Origin: Euglena gracilis | Taxonomy: Eukaryota; Euglenida; Euglenophyceae; Euglenales | Direction of reading: 5' to 3' | Assembly: GCA_039621445.1 (NCBI GenBank) | Contig: CP154956.1 | Location: 41,006,437 to 41,070,436, forward strand | Length of the DNA: 64,000 bases | Position numbers and translations under genes: made by a program | The notes under the pieces: model-generated | What the model saw: the letters and a program-made list of their open reading frames with translations, nothing else | Databases searched by the model: none | What the model was told of the DNA's origin: nothing | In this document: positions 1-13,600 of the stretch, piece after piece | Position numbering within the stretch: the stretch's first letter is position 1 | Layout: the number at the start of each line of letters is the position of its first letter

Positions 1-381
1 ATGACACAGGGTCTCAAAATAACAACAACTTCCTGGGAAGATGGTGTTGTCACTGTGGAGAGTAACCCCCCCCCTAACAGAAGCGCGGGGCCGCTGCAAG
101 GGCAGGGTCCAAATAAAAGCGCACCGGCAGTCCGCTACAAGCGCACCCCCCATTTTGATGGGATATATAAAGGAAATCGACAAAAATCGCGCAGGTAGGG
201 TCCAAATAGCAGCGCACCCCTCGGCGAGGGGTGCAGGAGGCGGAGGTCCGCTTTTAGCGCACCCGTGCTTCTATTAGGGGGAGGGGGGTTGGCCAATTGG
301 AGGGAAGGACGGCCCAGGCAAGTGTGTCGTCCATGCGTACGAGGGTTGGCAGGTGGAGGGATGGGGGGGGCCACACGAGAC

Positions 382-3300
382 GTGGTCCAGGATGAAGCCG
401 GCGAGGCGGTCCAGACTGCGGGGCCCCCGATACTCCGTGACGGAGCCGTTGACCGCGAGGAAAAAGACGGTCGGAAACCCTGAGGGGCCACCATGGCGTT
501 GCTTAACAACCCCCCGGGGGGGGGGGGGTCCAGCTCAGAGGCTGGAAAGTTTGGGCTGGCTGGAAAAAGTCTGCTGGCTGACCCCACCCATAAGGGTGCC
601 AAGGCCAAAACTGGGTCTGAATGGGGGTCGAACCAGGTACCACAGAAGAAACTGCAAAAAATATCCAAAAAAACTTCCAATTACGTTCAAAGAATCAATT
701 TTTGACCCAAATTTGCCCTGGCCAGCCCTTTTCTGATCCAGTTCCGCCAATTTTTGCATTTTGGCCCATTTTGCACCCTCGACAGTGGAAAATCCGTCCA
801 GCCGCCCGAAGGGAAATGAATAAAACTCATCGACGGGGGGTCTGAGGCTGGAAAAAGACTGCTGGCTGGAAAAAAGCTGGTTGGCTGACCCCCTCCTGGA
901 GGATGGGGGTCAAATTTTCTTCAGCAACACTCTCGGGCCACTCAGGGTTCAATGCCCAGCCGGGCGGGGTATGATCCGGACCACTCGCACACAACTCTTG
1001 CCTGGGTTTCACTTAAGATCTCGAGTTATCTTCTTGACGTCGGGGCTTCTTCAAAGGAAACCTCAAATGCTTCCGCCCTATCTATCCCCGAACGGCTTTT
1101 TGTTGAGCCGTCAGCTTGCACTCGCAAGGAGGCAAACTGCCGACCAGAACGAATGGCAAGAATCGTGCCAGAAATCCTAAGGAGACATCCTCACTCAGAC
1201 TCTGTCCGATGAGCACCAGAAAATCCCGATGCTTGTTGGAAAAGCCAGTGCACCAGCCAAAAGCCACACCATCGACCGTCAGCTCCAGCGGGACCGTATT
1301 CTTTGTCCCATCGATCTCCGCCACCAACACCCTGCAGGGGTACGATACACTGACGGCACACATGGCCCCGCTTCGTTGGAAGCCGTCTACACACTGTCCA
1401 TGCCGAAACTCGCACAACACTCAACAACAACCCACACCCACACCCACACATACGTGGGGACGTTCTGAAGCCAGTGGGCCAGCGCATGAAACACCGGCCA
1501 GAGCCAGGGTCCAACACTGTCGGTTTCTAAATTCTCAAAAACTGAGCAGTCACGGACCTGAGAAACACCGAAACACAACCCCATCTGACGTCTTCCGGCA
1601 TGGAATGGTGACGACCAACCTCGTGCAGGGGGGATTTTGACCGTATGTGTTGTGTCGGGGCTTAATAGCAGGGCTCTGGTCGCAATGCTTTGCAGTAGCC
1701 ACACCCTGCAAGGAGCCATCAGGTGAGGGCATGATCCAGCATGGGACTTTCTCTTCCGCAACTTGCCTCAATCAATCCACACACCAACTGCATGTTCCAA
1801 CAAAAAAAAATGTGTACAAGCCATGTACATGTGAATGCCTTTGATGCCTTTTGGGAACTTTTTTTGGGAGGTTTTTTGGGAGGTTCCTTTAAAATTGTTT
1901 TACTGTGGCACTGATTTCAAATACAGAGAAAACATACACCATTTTGGTGACATCTTTGGCCAATGCAGGTTTCTTAGCCTCAATTGGTCGGGAGAAGAGA
2001 GGGGAGGGGAAACAGACCATGGTCGCAGTGCTCTGGGAAGTATTGGTGAAACGAAGGATTGGCATGACAAGAAAATATTACAAGAAAAATGTTTTGGATT
2101 TTGAAAACTCCAATCGGGATTTCTCTCAGACTGCTGGCAACTCCCTGATGCCAGGTTACATGCGCCATACATGGGGCGTGGACGTGGAGCAGGACGTCCT
2201 TCTTGGACTCCGTGACCAGCCGGCGAAAAGTGGAGCCGACCACCGCCTGGACATGGGGGCCCATGACCTCCTCTGTGGCGGGCAGCTCGCTCCGCACCAG
2301 CGGTGGCACGTGGCCGAGGAGGAATTCAGCAATGAACTAGAGAAGATGCACGGGGCAAGCACGGGCATATGGACAGATAAACAGACACATAACACGCAGA
2401 AATATTCTCAACCACTCTCTGTCTGCATTTGGGTGAACAAGAGTGCCTTACGACGCTTTTGGCTGATGGTTGCATGAATACCTGAACCAGGAAGGATATC
2501 CAGATGAGGCGTAAAGCTGCCCTGGGCGAGGTCACTAGCTGTCCATTTTGCCAGCCACTAGAAAATAGCCACTGGGTAGACCCCCTCAGGGGTCCCGGGG
2601 TCCCCCAACTGGGGAAAATAACCTCCGGCACTGTGTGCCGAGGTGAAAATGTTTTTTTTAAAACTTTTTTGGCAGCTTTTTGTTCAGAAAGCACCCCAAA
2701 AATTGCCAAAAATTGGGCCCAAAAATCAGCTGTGCGCTGGTCACTGCTAAAATTTCTATCACGACCTTCCCCTTAGAAAAAGGACCCCCCCCCGAAAGGG
2801 GAAACGTCCACTTGGATTTTTACTTGCCAAATTTTTGCTAGCTGCTGTCCAGTCCCAGGGGGGTACCGTGAACCTATAAGCTGAACCATGATCCTGATTC
2901 CATGCACGTCCAAACACCTGGTCGATGGCCTCGGACGTCAGAGGCAGCTGGTTAGACATGACGTAGGCCCGGCCCTGCAAAAGGGGGTCGAGGAGGCACC
3001 CAAACACCCCCACCCCCATCCAAAAACCAGCGGATGGACCCCACCGACGGCCTACAATACAGCAGCGGCCCGGCACACCGAGAGGTCCTCCACGGCGACG
3101 GCCGGCCAGGGACGGCCGGAGAGCCCCATCCACTCGGCGAGGGTCGCGTTGGCCGGCCTGAACCCAGGGGAGCGGAAGACACAGAACGAATTGCATGCGG
3201 GCCAGTTGGCTGCCGGATGGAAGGGAATTGCACAAACAGGAGCGACAAAACTCAGAATTGAGGTTTGGGCATTCACTGCTTTGCCAACAGGAGTGTGAGG

Positions 3301-4359
3301 GGGTTTCTGCACGTGTGCAAGCCCGTTGACATCGGTGCATATCCGTTGGCATAACATATACACATATTCTCACGCCAGTGTTTTGTGGGTGCTGTCCGCA
3401 CTCTCTTCCGAAAATATTTAGTGTGGATGTTCAACAGAGAGTCCCCCAATAGCACAGAACCAAGCACAAGGAACCTGTTGCCGCCCGAGCAGTGGCGGAT
3501 CATGCCAAAAAGTTTGTGAATTGACACCAGGGGGTTTCTCAAGCCGGAGGGGACCTCAACCCCAACTTAAGCCAGCACCACTCCCCCCAGTCCAGTCAGC
3601 CAGCACCTTTTTTTTCCAGCCACACTCCTGGCAGCACCCAACATACATCTACTGCCTGTTTGCGAAAGCAACAGAAACACACAAGCTCATATGCAGGGGG
3701 CTGGGCGAGACACACCCGTCCACAAGGACAAACATGACCCGGTCCTGGTGCCTCCGGGCCACCGTTGCAAACGCCGCCTCCACATCCGAGGTTGGGGTGG
3801 CGGGGTCCAGGAACAGGAGGGACAGTGGCAGGCCGGAGTCCCGTACTGCGCCATACGTCTCGGTCCCCATCCAGACCTGCCCGGCAGAGGGCAGGCTCTT
3901 GCCTTGGTGAAGTGGGAGCACCACTGCAGCGGCGGGGGCCACGGCAAAATTTAAAAAAACAAAACAAATAGCAACACACAAAGAGCACAAATGAATGCCA
4001 CAGACACGTGCGCGCGAAAACACACACACACACACACCACGCATGCACACAAACCCACATGCGCGTGTGTCCCCCGCCGGCACACATACACCCACAACAA
4101 AACACACACACGCGCGCGCGCGCACACACACACCCGAACACACAACACACCACGCACACACACACACACATCACACACATCACACCCCCTCGCACGCAAC
4201 CACCGACGCACCAGCAGAGGTGTGGTGTGGTCCGTGACGAACTTCCTCAGCCCCTCGGCATCGAGGGGGCTTTCCCAGGCCCAATCCGCCTGCCTCTCGT
4301 CGAACGCCTTGAAGACCGACACCCTGCGGCACAGCATCACATTGGCAGAGATTTCCCAC
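382..4359 (-). CDS. Protein disulfide isomerase, 3' block of exons (b, b', a' domains)
   Basis: Second half of a PDI (thiol-disulfide oxidoreductase and chaperone of the ER lumen). Exons on the minus strand with compatible phases: 4359-4212, 3876-3716, 3157-3079, 2974-2918, 2336-2171, 1705 to about 1665, 1516-1454, 1331-1270 and 479-382. They read as the end of b (VSVFKAFDER), then b' (ETYGAVRDSGLPLSLLFLD; PWPAVAVEDL), then a' (KDVLLHVHAP joined to WCGYCKALRPE; VLVAEIDGTKN; GFPTVFFLAVNGSVTEYRG). The a' active site CGYC is intact, and its Trp codon is split by an intron (T from the exon ending at 2171, GG from the exon starting at 1705). The donor of the 1705 exon is not a clear GT, so that boundary and the 1516 acceptor are uncertain. 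The last exon ends at a possible donor (382), so the C-terminus and any ER-retention signal lie further left or outside the window. Family identity is secure; exact ends are less so. Confidence 0.85.
522..730 (+). repeat. Dispersed repeat with tRNA-like boxes, copy 1
   Basis: Starts CCCCCCGGGG then GGTCCAGCTCAGAGGCTGG, ends CCCTGGCCAGCCC; same order of blocks as 8404-8632 and 14550-14786. AGCTCAGAGGCTGG resembles a tRNA D-arm/A box and GGGTCGAACC resembles a B box, about 95 bp apart. It lies just upstream of the last visible PDI exon (minus strand). Confidence 0.6.
842..1050. other. PDI intron with fragments of the tRNA-like repeat
   Basis: TCTGAGGCTGG and CTGGCTGACCCCC near 842-895 match the first half of the repeat at 522. 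Nothing else is recognisable up to the exon at 1270. Confidence 0.35.
4016..4200. repeat. Compound CA microsatellite with CG runs
   Basis: Alternating (CA)n with (CG)n stretches on the plus strand, lying inside the PDI intron between the exons ending at 4212 and starting at 3876. Confidence 0.9.
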
Positions 4360-5310
4360 CTGTGGTGGTCAAGCAACTATGGTCATCCAGAATCCCAGAC
4401 CCAGTCACGCCCAGTCACGCCCAGTCATGTTGTAGGTGCTTGGTGGGGGACAACCATCGGGCAACCTTCGCCCCGTGCTGGCCCATCCCTTCCAGACCAC
4501 CCGTCCGGAACCGCCGCAACGCTGGCAGCGGCGGGCCACTTCGCACCATCTCGGGCCCACCCCACGGTTCCCCTCGGGGCAGGCCGGCCCACTCCTGCCA
4601 CAGACCCCGGGGGCGACAGGGCGCCCTGGCCTTTCGGGATCCCGACCGCTCAGTCCCCACGGGGCTGGCCTCCATTCCACTGCACGCCCTGCGAGCGACA
4701 CCCGAGGGCCATCACGAGGGCACAACCCACAGCCCAACCCAAATCGCGACGTGGCGCAGCATCGTCCAAAGCCCGGACCGAGGAGCAGAATGCGGGGCCA
4801 AGAGTGGACTTGCAAATGCCGTTTCGAAGAGTCAGACAGGAGGCACAACGGTGGGGGCAAAGATGAAGGGTTGGGTTGGGCGGCACGCAAATGCTGACAG
4901 GAGGGAGGCCGACGTTCGGGTCAGGCAGGGAGACAGGCCAGGACTCAACCGATTAGAAAGCGACCCCCGACGGCCTCAGCTGGCCCAGTGCCCAGAGACC
5001 CGGAGGCCGGAGGCTTCCACCCCCTCCCCCAGCGCTTGAAGGACTCCAGGTTCCCACCTCGGGGGGGGGGGGCATTCTCCACCTCTGCGTGGGCACAGCG
5101 TGGCCGGGGCAAGGGGAGAGGGTCAGCCAGAGCAGTATGGGACCAGGCAAGGACAGTCATCCCCGGTTTTTGGTCTCCGGTGGGGTCCGGTGGGATCCGG
5201 TGGGACCCGGTGGGATCCGGTGGGATCCCGGCGGGTTGCCTTAACGGGACCGGCACGGCGATGGGACGGAGAGCGAGGCGTGCAGCGCGGTGGGGGGGGG
5301 GGGGGCAGCT
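4360..5310. other. Gap between hydrolase 3' end and next PDI exon, with a 10-bp minisatellite
   Basis: About five tandem copies of GGTGGGATCC (5174-5226). The rest is GC-rich with no exon I can support. Confidence 0.5.
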
Positions 5311-8300
5311 CTATTGTGCGGGCAACACGGCGCGGAGGAAGGCCACCACGTCCGCAGCCACCTGCAGGGCGGAGGGATTGTGGCCCAGTTGGAGACATGT
5401 TCTGGGCCACGGTCGCTGGGGGGCAGGAATCCCAACCAACCCTTGGTACAGGCACTGAACATGCACCGTGGCATTTTTGGTGCTGTTGGCGACTTTTGCG
5501 GGTTCGTTATTAAACGTGCTTGGTGCCGAACACGGTACCCCCCCCCTAAATAATATTATTTGGTCGGCTGAAATCCACCCCCAGCTTATTTTGGGGGGGG
5601 GATATCATGCGGCAAATTTTTTTTCGCAATTTTTGGTTGTAAATTTTTGACCGCAAAATGTGTTGCATCAATGTTGAACACTGTCAAAATACATGGGGGG
5701 TAAAAACCCCGCCACGTAATCCGCAAGAAATAGAATTCTTCCTAAAGTTTTTGGCAAAGCTATCATAAAAAAGCAGAGGTGTAAGGGTAAAGGTTGAGAG
5801 AGCGTCCAACCCTGCGGTGTTTGTTCGTGCGTGTGTGGGTGTGTTGGGGGGTGCAACTCCGCCACACCCTTCCCCACAACTGGGCGGGGGCGCAAACCCC
5901 ACCATTGAAATCCCGTGGCGGCATTTCTGAGGCAGTCCCGGGTCCCGATGAGACGCACAGGGGCGGACCTGGTCCCGGACGTCCTCCTCGAAGAGGTCGT
6001 GCAGGGCCCCGGCGTACAGCCGCAGCCACTTCCGGTCGGGCGGGGTGGCGAGGGCGTGGAAGAACCGCACGGAGCCCTCCGGCTTGGCGACGAGGTCCGC
6101 CTCCGTGCAGCACCAGCGTGGGGACCGCCAGGCGGCCGCCGGCGTCCCGGATCTCGGCCGCCGCTGGGTAGAGACAGGGGGCCAGAGACGATGAGACCGG
6201 AGGGGCCGCCCTCGTGGGTGGTTGGTGAGCCGTGACAGACCCCCCGCAGGTCCCAAACACCCGGCAGCGCTCCAAGCCAGAGTTCTTGTCTGTGGCAAGC
6301 TTCTGTTTAAGACCCCTGGAAGGGAGGGGGGTCCCCCCCACCACCCCAGCCCGGCGCGGGACCCCCCAAATCATGTTGCGAGAAACACGGGGCCAAAACG
6401 TTGAAAAATCGTGTGATGTGGAGAAAAACCAGCTCACATCAGTGAAGCTTCAGGAACAATGCGACCTTTTCTTTTACATGGGAACAAATGCGACTTTACA
6501 TGGGAAATTATCCACGACTGGTTTATTTTATGCATATCCAAAGCTTGCTTGTATCATTGGATACCAGATGAAAATGTGGGGGGTTTATCAATCATGGCTT
6601 AGTGGTTGGGGTAACAGATGGGGGATTATAATTGCTGCTTGCTGTGGTGCCGCATCGTTCAATGACACCAAATCTGAAATCGGTGCCATCAGATATGATG
6701 CTGCCAATGATGCTTTCGGCCGAAACAAACGCCGCAGCCCACACCACGCAACATCTGCAACGTTGTGCTCAGCGGGACGCTGAGCTCCGTCAGGGGGTCG
6801 TTTGCAAACAATTCCAGCGCGGTGGGCGCAGGCTCGCTCGCAGCTGATGGTCGGGGGGTCGGGCTCCTTGGGCCACCAACCCGCCGCAACTAGCGGCAGC
6901 CGTTTTCCGCACCACAGTGCCCGTTCTTTCCACAGTGACCTTTCTGGTGCATGGACGGCTGGGCAGGTAAGGCATCTTTGGTTTGGGTCGACTCCCTCCC
7001 CAAGCTGGGAGGTGTGAGTGGCGACTTTTGCAAGGAAAAATTCCTTCGGCGACAAAGCAGGAAAACTGGAGTTTTGGGGGGGGGTTCAGGGAAACTGGAT
7101 GTGCGACCCGGCCGGGCCTGGGGGGCGTTGCTGCAGAAGCGCTTCATGCGGGCATGCTCCCGGCGGTCCATCACGATGCGCGGCAGCCACCGCAGGGACC
7201 GATACACCGTGAGGACGAACGGCGTTTCCAGCTCTGGAGGGGGGTGGGAAGAGGTGGGATGGGAGGAGGCGGCTGCAAATGTGTCCGTAACATCATAATA
7301 CATGCATCGTATTAAAATTGTATTTTCTGACTACCAAGGGTAAACCCCCCCAAACTTTAACCCCCCAAATAGAAATATGAGCTCCTGCCAATTCTTTATT
7401 CCATCGCTTCAATTTGACGACTGGATGTAACCAGGTTTTATGTAGTGCTGAGCCGTTTACCTGCCTGATGGTGCCAGGCAACCCAGCCCAATCCGGCCAG
7501 CGGGAATGCAGGGTGACGAACGGCCCCCAGGACTTGACTTCAGGTCACCATCTTGGAAATTTCGATTTCTTTGACCCGAAATGGTCCAAAAAGGGAGCTG
7601 TATTTGGGGCCAGGCTCTCACACCTGGCCCTACCTGGCCCTGGAGACCTACACGAGGTGATAGAGGGTCCCTGGGGTTTCATTTTAGGTCCCCAGTTGCT
7701 TTCCTTCGATTGGCCACCACTTTGGAGACACTATAAAACTTTCGACTTTTTGGCCCACAGTGGCCCAAAAACGGAGTGGAAACAGTGCAACAGTATTTGG
7801 AGCGAAATACCAAAACTCGGGCTCGCCTGGGGAAATCAAAGTGCCATGAGATGGGGCATTCCAAGGCATTGTGTTTGGAAAACTTGGTCAAAGAATGGCC
7901 GTAACTCGGGCTACAATGAGAGTTGGGAAAAAAGGAAAGCATGATTGGATAGAGTATTCCAAGGGCTTCATTTTTTTCGGTCTCCAGAAACTCCTTTGAT
8001 TTTGTTTCATTGTTGAGCAATATTGAAAAAAACCCATTTTCCGACCAAAAAAAAAGTCCCAAAAACACCCAAAAATAGTTGTTTTGGGCCACAAAACCGA
8101 GCCTGAACACGGGCCAGGTGTGTCGGCAGCCAAAAATAGGGAATGGGGGCAATAGAGGGAATACTCCATATCATCTCGAGATTTTTTTTCTCGAAAAAAG
8201 CGGTTTTTTGACGAAAATCTCACCTCGGCGAAATGGCAGAGTCAAAATTGGGATTTGCACCATGCAACGTCAGACAGAGTATCTTAGGCGAGCAATCTTC

Positions 8301-10612
8301 AAGCATCTTAGGCGAGAAACTTCCCCCAAAAAAATTATTCATTCCAACACCGAGTCGGTCCAGGACAGCCTGAATTGGTCTGTCCTCACCGGGGCGTTTT
8401 TTAACGCCCCCCCCCCCCCGGGAGGTCCAGCTCAGTGGCTGGAAAATTTGGGCTGGCTGGAGAAAGGCTGCTGGCTGACCCCCCCTCCCCATAGGGGTCC
8501 CAGGCTGGAGCTCGGCCCGACCCGAGGGTCGCCGGGTACCAAAAAAAATCGAAATCGTAAAACGTCCAAAAAAAACAGCCAATTATTCCAAAAAAATAGA
8601 TTTTTGACCCCCAATTTCGCCTGGCCAGCCCTTTTGCAACCCATTAGATCACTTTTGCACCCATTATGCATTGCACATGTGCACAATGCATCGCCATTGC
8701 GCATATGTGGAATGGGTAACGAAAACCCCCTGAGCTTATGGGAGTCCCTCTAATGTATTACGATGCATTGGCCATGCCTCTCTGCATGGCCAGTGTTGGG
8801 CTTGGTGAGGAAATGCATTGCGCAAGTGCGCAATGGCCCTCCCCCAAAAATTAAAATTACAAGCATGGAGCTGACATGACCTGTGCCCGTTGACCGCAGA
8901 GTTCCAAGTCACTTTTCACTTTTCTGCCCCCCCCCGGGCGTAGCTAAAAAATTAACCCCCAGGGGGGGGGGGTCCAGCCAGCCAGCAGCCGTTTTCTAGC
9001 CCGGTACCCCCCCAACAAGTTTTATTCATTTTGTATAAAAAAAACTATTTATTTCCACTTTAGTTCCAGCCGCCCAAAGGGTGGCTGGACGGTAACGGAT
9101 TTTTTTTTGCTTTCGGCTCTGGCACGCCGTTTTTTTCCAGCTCCTCTGCAACATGTGTGAGGAGTCCACCCTGAAGACGACTCAACAGGTCACCTTCACG
9201 GACATATCGCAGAGCGTAGAAAAAAAAAGCAACCATAAGGGCCAAATTTCACCCGTCTGTGTAGGAATACCTGGGGAACACGATTGGGTTTCAAAAGCGA
9301 GGGACTCGCAATGGGGAGTTCGGTCCTTTTGGGGGGGGGGATTCACGTCTCCGGGAGTTTAAACCAGGGTGTTGAACTTTTTATCTTTAACACGGAGCAC
9401 TTCCGAAAAACACCAAAATTCGGCCTGCTCCCTGGGTCTCAACATCGGCAAATGACGAAGGACGCGGAACAAAGGGTCCCCGGGACCAGGCACCTATAGT
9501 CAAGCCCAAAAATTTCCTCATTTTAGGCCATTTTAGGCCATTTTAGGCCATTTTAGGCCATTTAAGGCCATTTTAGGCCATTTTAAGGTATAGCTGGGAG
9601 TTCTGAAAATCATATTTTTTTCGTTCTTTTTGTCCCGAAAACTGTATCATAACGTGTGCAAACCTTCTCTTATTCAGTTATAACAAATGCACATGCAAAA
9701 TTCATGAACACTGGATCAAAACCATGGGAAGCCCAACAAATCTTAATTCATTCCCATTATAGGAATTCTGAACAGCAAGAATTTATGGCAGTGAAAATTT
9801 TACAGAAAAAAATGTTAAAAAATTTATTTGCACTACCAAAAAAGCGCTGGTTTTTTGTATTTTGTTAAATCTACACCATTTTGCGGGATATCGCAACAAG
9901 AAATCACTTTTTCGAAAGATGATGCTGTTGCCTGGTGAAATTCAATTTGATTTTGGCATTGTTTTAGCCATTTGGGAGAGGGTGGCAGAGATCAAAAGGC
10001 AAAGCTGAGATCAATTCCTCTTCTCCATGTTTGTTTTCCTCTTTGGGGAAACTTAATACTGAAAAGAAAACCCTCAAACAAGTTATAAATAGGAGAGAAT
10101 AATACACTAACCACACCCAAACACCATAATATATATTGTTTGATAAAACCAATTCGTAAAAAAAATACTTCTATAACTAATAAAACATTATTATTATCTT
10201 TCACAAAAAAAATCGTAGTATCAAATCATAGTATCATCATGGTCAGCACCATTATAAAAAATTTGTTGTTTATCATTCATTTCCTTATGGTGATAAATAT
10301 TTAAAGAATAATTATTAAGATCCATAATATAAACAAATAATTTACTCCCAAAACAATAAAAGGTGAAATATGTGAACCTAATCCTGTACCTATTTACCAA
10401 TAAAAGATTTTGTATTCTATCATATTTTATTTTTTTCATATTCAATTTTATCATATTCATATATTTTATTATACTCAATTTTATTAATAATATGATTTAA
10501 CGTGGTCATAATAATTATTATCAACAATTACATATTATATCAATACTATTTTTACTTAATATACATTTATCAATTTCAATTTCTACACATCATTATATGT
10601 CAACTTCTATAT

Positions 10613-10693
<81 letters not shown>

Positions 10694-13600
10694 GTATATA
10701 TATAAATTTAAACTAAAATTGTATAAAAACATGTGTTATATTATTAAATATTACATTGAAAATTGATAATAATAAAATATATAAATAGATAAATATATAA
10801 ATATAAATATAGAAAATATATATTAATAAAATTGATAATAATAATAATAATTACGCTTTTTCCTGTCTTTTCCCCCGTGCTTCAAAACTTGCACTGTTTC
10901 ATTATTTGTGAAACAGACATCGTTCCACACCGAAAAAAGATGGGAGTAAGAAAAAATACTTCTGTCCAAACCTTCAAAATTCAGCTACCAAAAGGTTGGG
11001 GACTGTGGATTTGGGGACTGATGCTATTATTAGTTGGGACAAAAAAATGGGCCTTGTGGGGCTGTACTCCTCTACCAAACCCACTGTTCGCCGTCCACAT
11101 TGACAAAAGACACCGAAAGTCATTGCCTGAATGGCTTCAGTTGTTCACAAAAAAATTATTGTGCAACAGAATTTTTCCCATTTTAGGCCATTTTAGGCCA
11201 TTTTAGGCCATTTTAGGCCATTTTAGCTATAGGTGCCTGCCCGGGACTCAAAGGGTCAACAGGGTGGGTTTCAAAGTCGGGTTTCAAAGAGTTTCTTAAA
11301 AAGCAAAAAATGCGCAGATGTGCAAAACAAAAATCAAAAGCGCTGCGCATGCCCGCAATGGCCATCACCATTGCGTTCTGTGTCTGGCAGTGTGGGGTGC
11401 TGCTCTATGTGAAACCATTATAAATGCTCTTAGGGGGCCCAAGTTGTGATCCCTGGGGAGGAGGGCTGCAATAGGTTACAGTGGGGAACCACCTAGGGGT
11501 TGGGGGGAGTTGAGGACGACACCAAGGTGTTTTCCCTGGCCAGCAGCTCCCAGCTGGGCTGCGGACCTCTTTGGGGGGGGTCTGCAGAAATAATGGATAT
11601 GGTGCATATGATCAGGTGGGTGTTACATGTGTGGCACTGCACATGAGCGGGTGTCCACCTGGCTCTACTTCGTGCTCATCTAGCTTATGGACGCCTATGT
11701 GGACCCAGCTTAATTGCATCATGGCTTTTTTTTTGCAAGGAGCATTTGCGTACACAGAAAAGCTGACCGCCCGCGATGCCCATGCTGGCGGATACCCAAC
11801 CCCACCGCGCCTGGACCTGGGTCAGGCTGCACAAGCGCGGCACTCAGCACCACCGCATCAAAGCTCGCGTTCTGGAGCACGGCCTTCAGAGCGACGCCCC
11901 CGCCAAGATCATGGCCTGACGAAATGGGGACCACAGTCTGCCGCGGATTGGGATGGGGAGGGGAAAGAGACAGACCACTGCCCGATCTGTCTTGAATATG
12001 TAACGAAACGCCAGGTCCGGGGGATGGAATTTGGGTAAAAACGTCAAAAATCAAAATCAGCCAAAGAAAAGCTCAATCTGGCCCAACAGAAGCCTGTTAT
12101 TTTCTTCACACTAGATGCTCTTCTTGATGCATTTTCTGACCAAATTGCGTTGATCTTTGCAGTTTTGCAATATTCTGGTTATTTTTCCATCTTCCCTCCC
12201 TCACCTTTCTGGCAGTCTGGCAGTCAGTCAAGTGCTGCTTGCTTGATTGCCTGAGGCTGATTGCTTGGCCAATCGGTCCTCAGGGGTGGGGATATTATTT
12301 GGAGGGGTCATGATTGGGGGTAAAAATAGGGGAGGGTATATTGGATGTTGAAGCCATCCAGGGAAATTATCCATCCAAAAAAAAACCCATTTGGTCTAAG
12401 CTTTCTAAAGAGGGGCTGCACTTATCCTGAACTTGCGCCTAGCCCGAGTTTTGTCCCATTTCTGGGGACAAGAAAAAACACATTTTGGAAATAATTTGCA
12501 GGGCTGAAGAATTATAAAACAGAGTCCAGTAACAAAAACAAAGCGGACGGCGGGTGCGCAATGTGTGATGGCCGACACCTACCACGGCGCGGGGCAGGGG
12601 GCCCCACCGCTCCGCCGTTCGATTGACCAGCTGGAGGAAATCGGTCACGTACTCCTCGAATTGGTGGACAAACCCCCGGTCTCCGTTACTCCGGCCGAGA
12701 CCTCAGCATAGCACAGGGAGGACGATGGAGAAGTATCGAGACAGGAGGGAGCGTGCAACGCAAGTGAAAATGAAACGGAGAAGACACAACAGGCTGGTCT
12801 CCATTTCCGAAGTCCGGGCATCGCAAGGCAGCACCAGGCTCAATTTTGATATTATACTGACTTTTAAGCTGCCCTCAAAGACTTTAAAACCAAATTTTTT
12901 GTGTAAAATGCTTCAAAAAGAAAACCCTTTAAAAAAAACCTGTTTAAAAAACCTTAAAACCCGTTAAAAATCATTCTGGCAAAGTTGTCTCTTACTGAGC
13001 AAAACTAAAGCTCAAAACCTCGGCAAAAACAAGCCAACTCCGGGGGAAATGTTTCTCTAGCATCGCCGCATCTTGGGTCTGTGGCACCAAACCAAGACAC
13101 CCCCGTACTGAAAAATGAGTTCTACCTCTGGTGTGTAATTCGATCCTTGCCTTCTTTCCTTTGCCGTGTTTTCCTGGTCCCACGGGACGAGCACGCACAG
13201 TCCAGAGGACGTCACAGCTTTAGTTTTCTTGGGAGAATTATACAGGGGGGGGGTGGGGCTTTATGAAATAATAGGCTGAGTGAAAAATTGGGGATGGAAA
13301 AAATGGCAGTTTCGGCCAAAATAGTTGGAAAATATTTGGCGGCAAAGATCCTGGGAAAACTTGGAGATTGAACGGACAAAATCAGAAACTGTGTTTTTCA
13401 AAATGGCAACCAAAATTTTGAATTTTAAAACCTCAAATTAGGAAAATGCTCAAAAATAGCACCAGTTTTGTGTCACTGAAAATCACTGAAAAGTTTTTTT
13501 CGCCCCCCCCCCCCGGCGAGCAGTATTTTGGCCCAAAACCTATAGATTTTGGGTAAAAAAAAACGGGTCAAAAAAGTCGAAAAACATCGAAAAAATTTTG

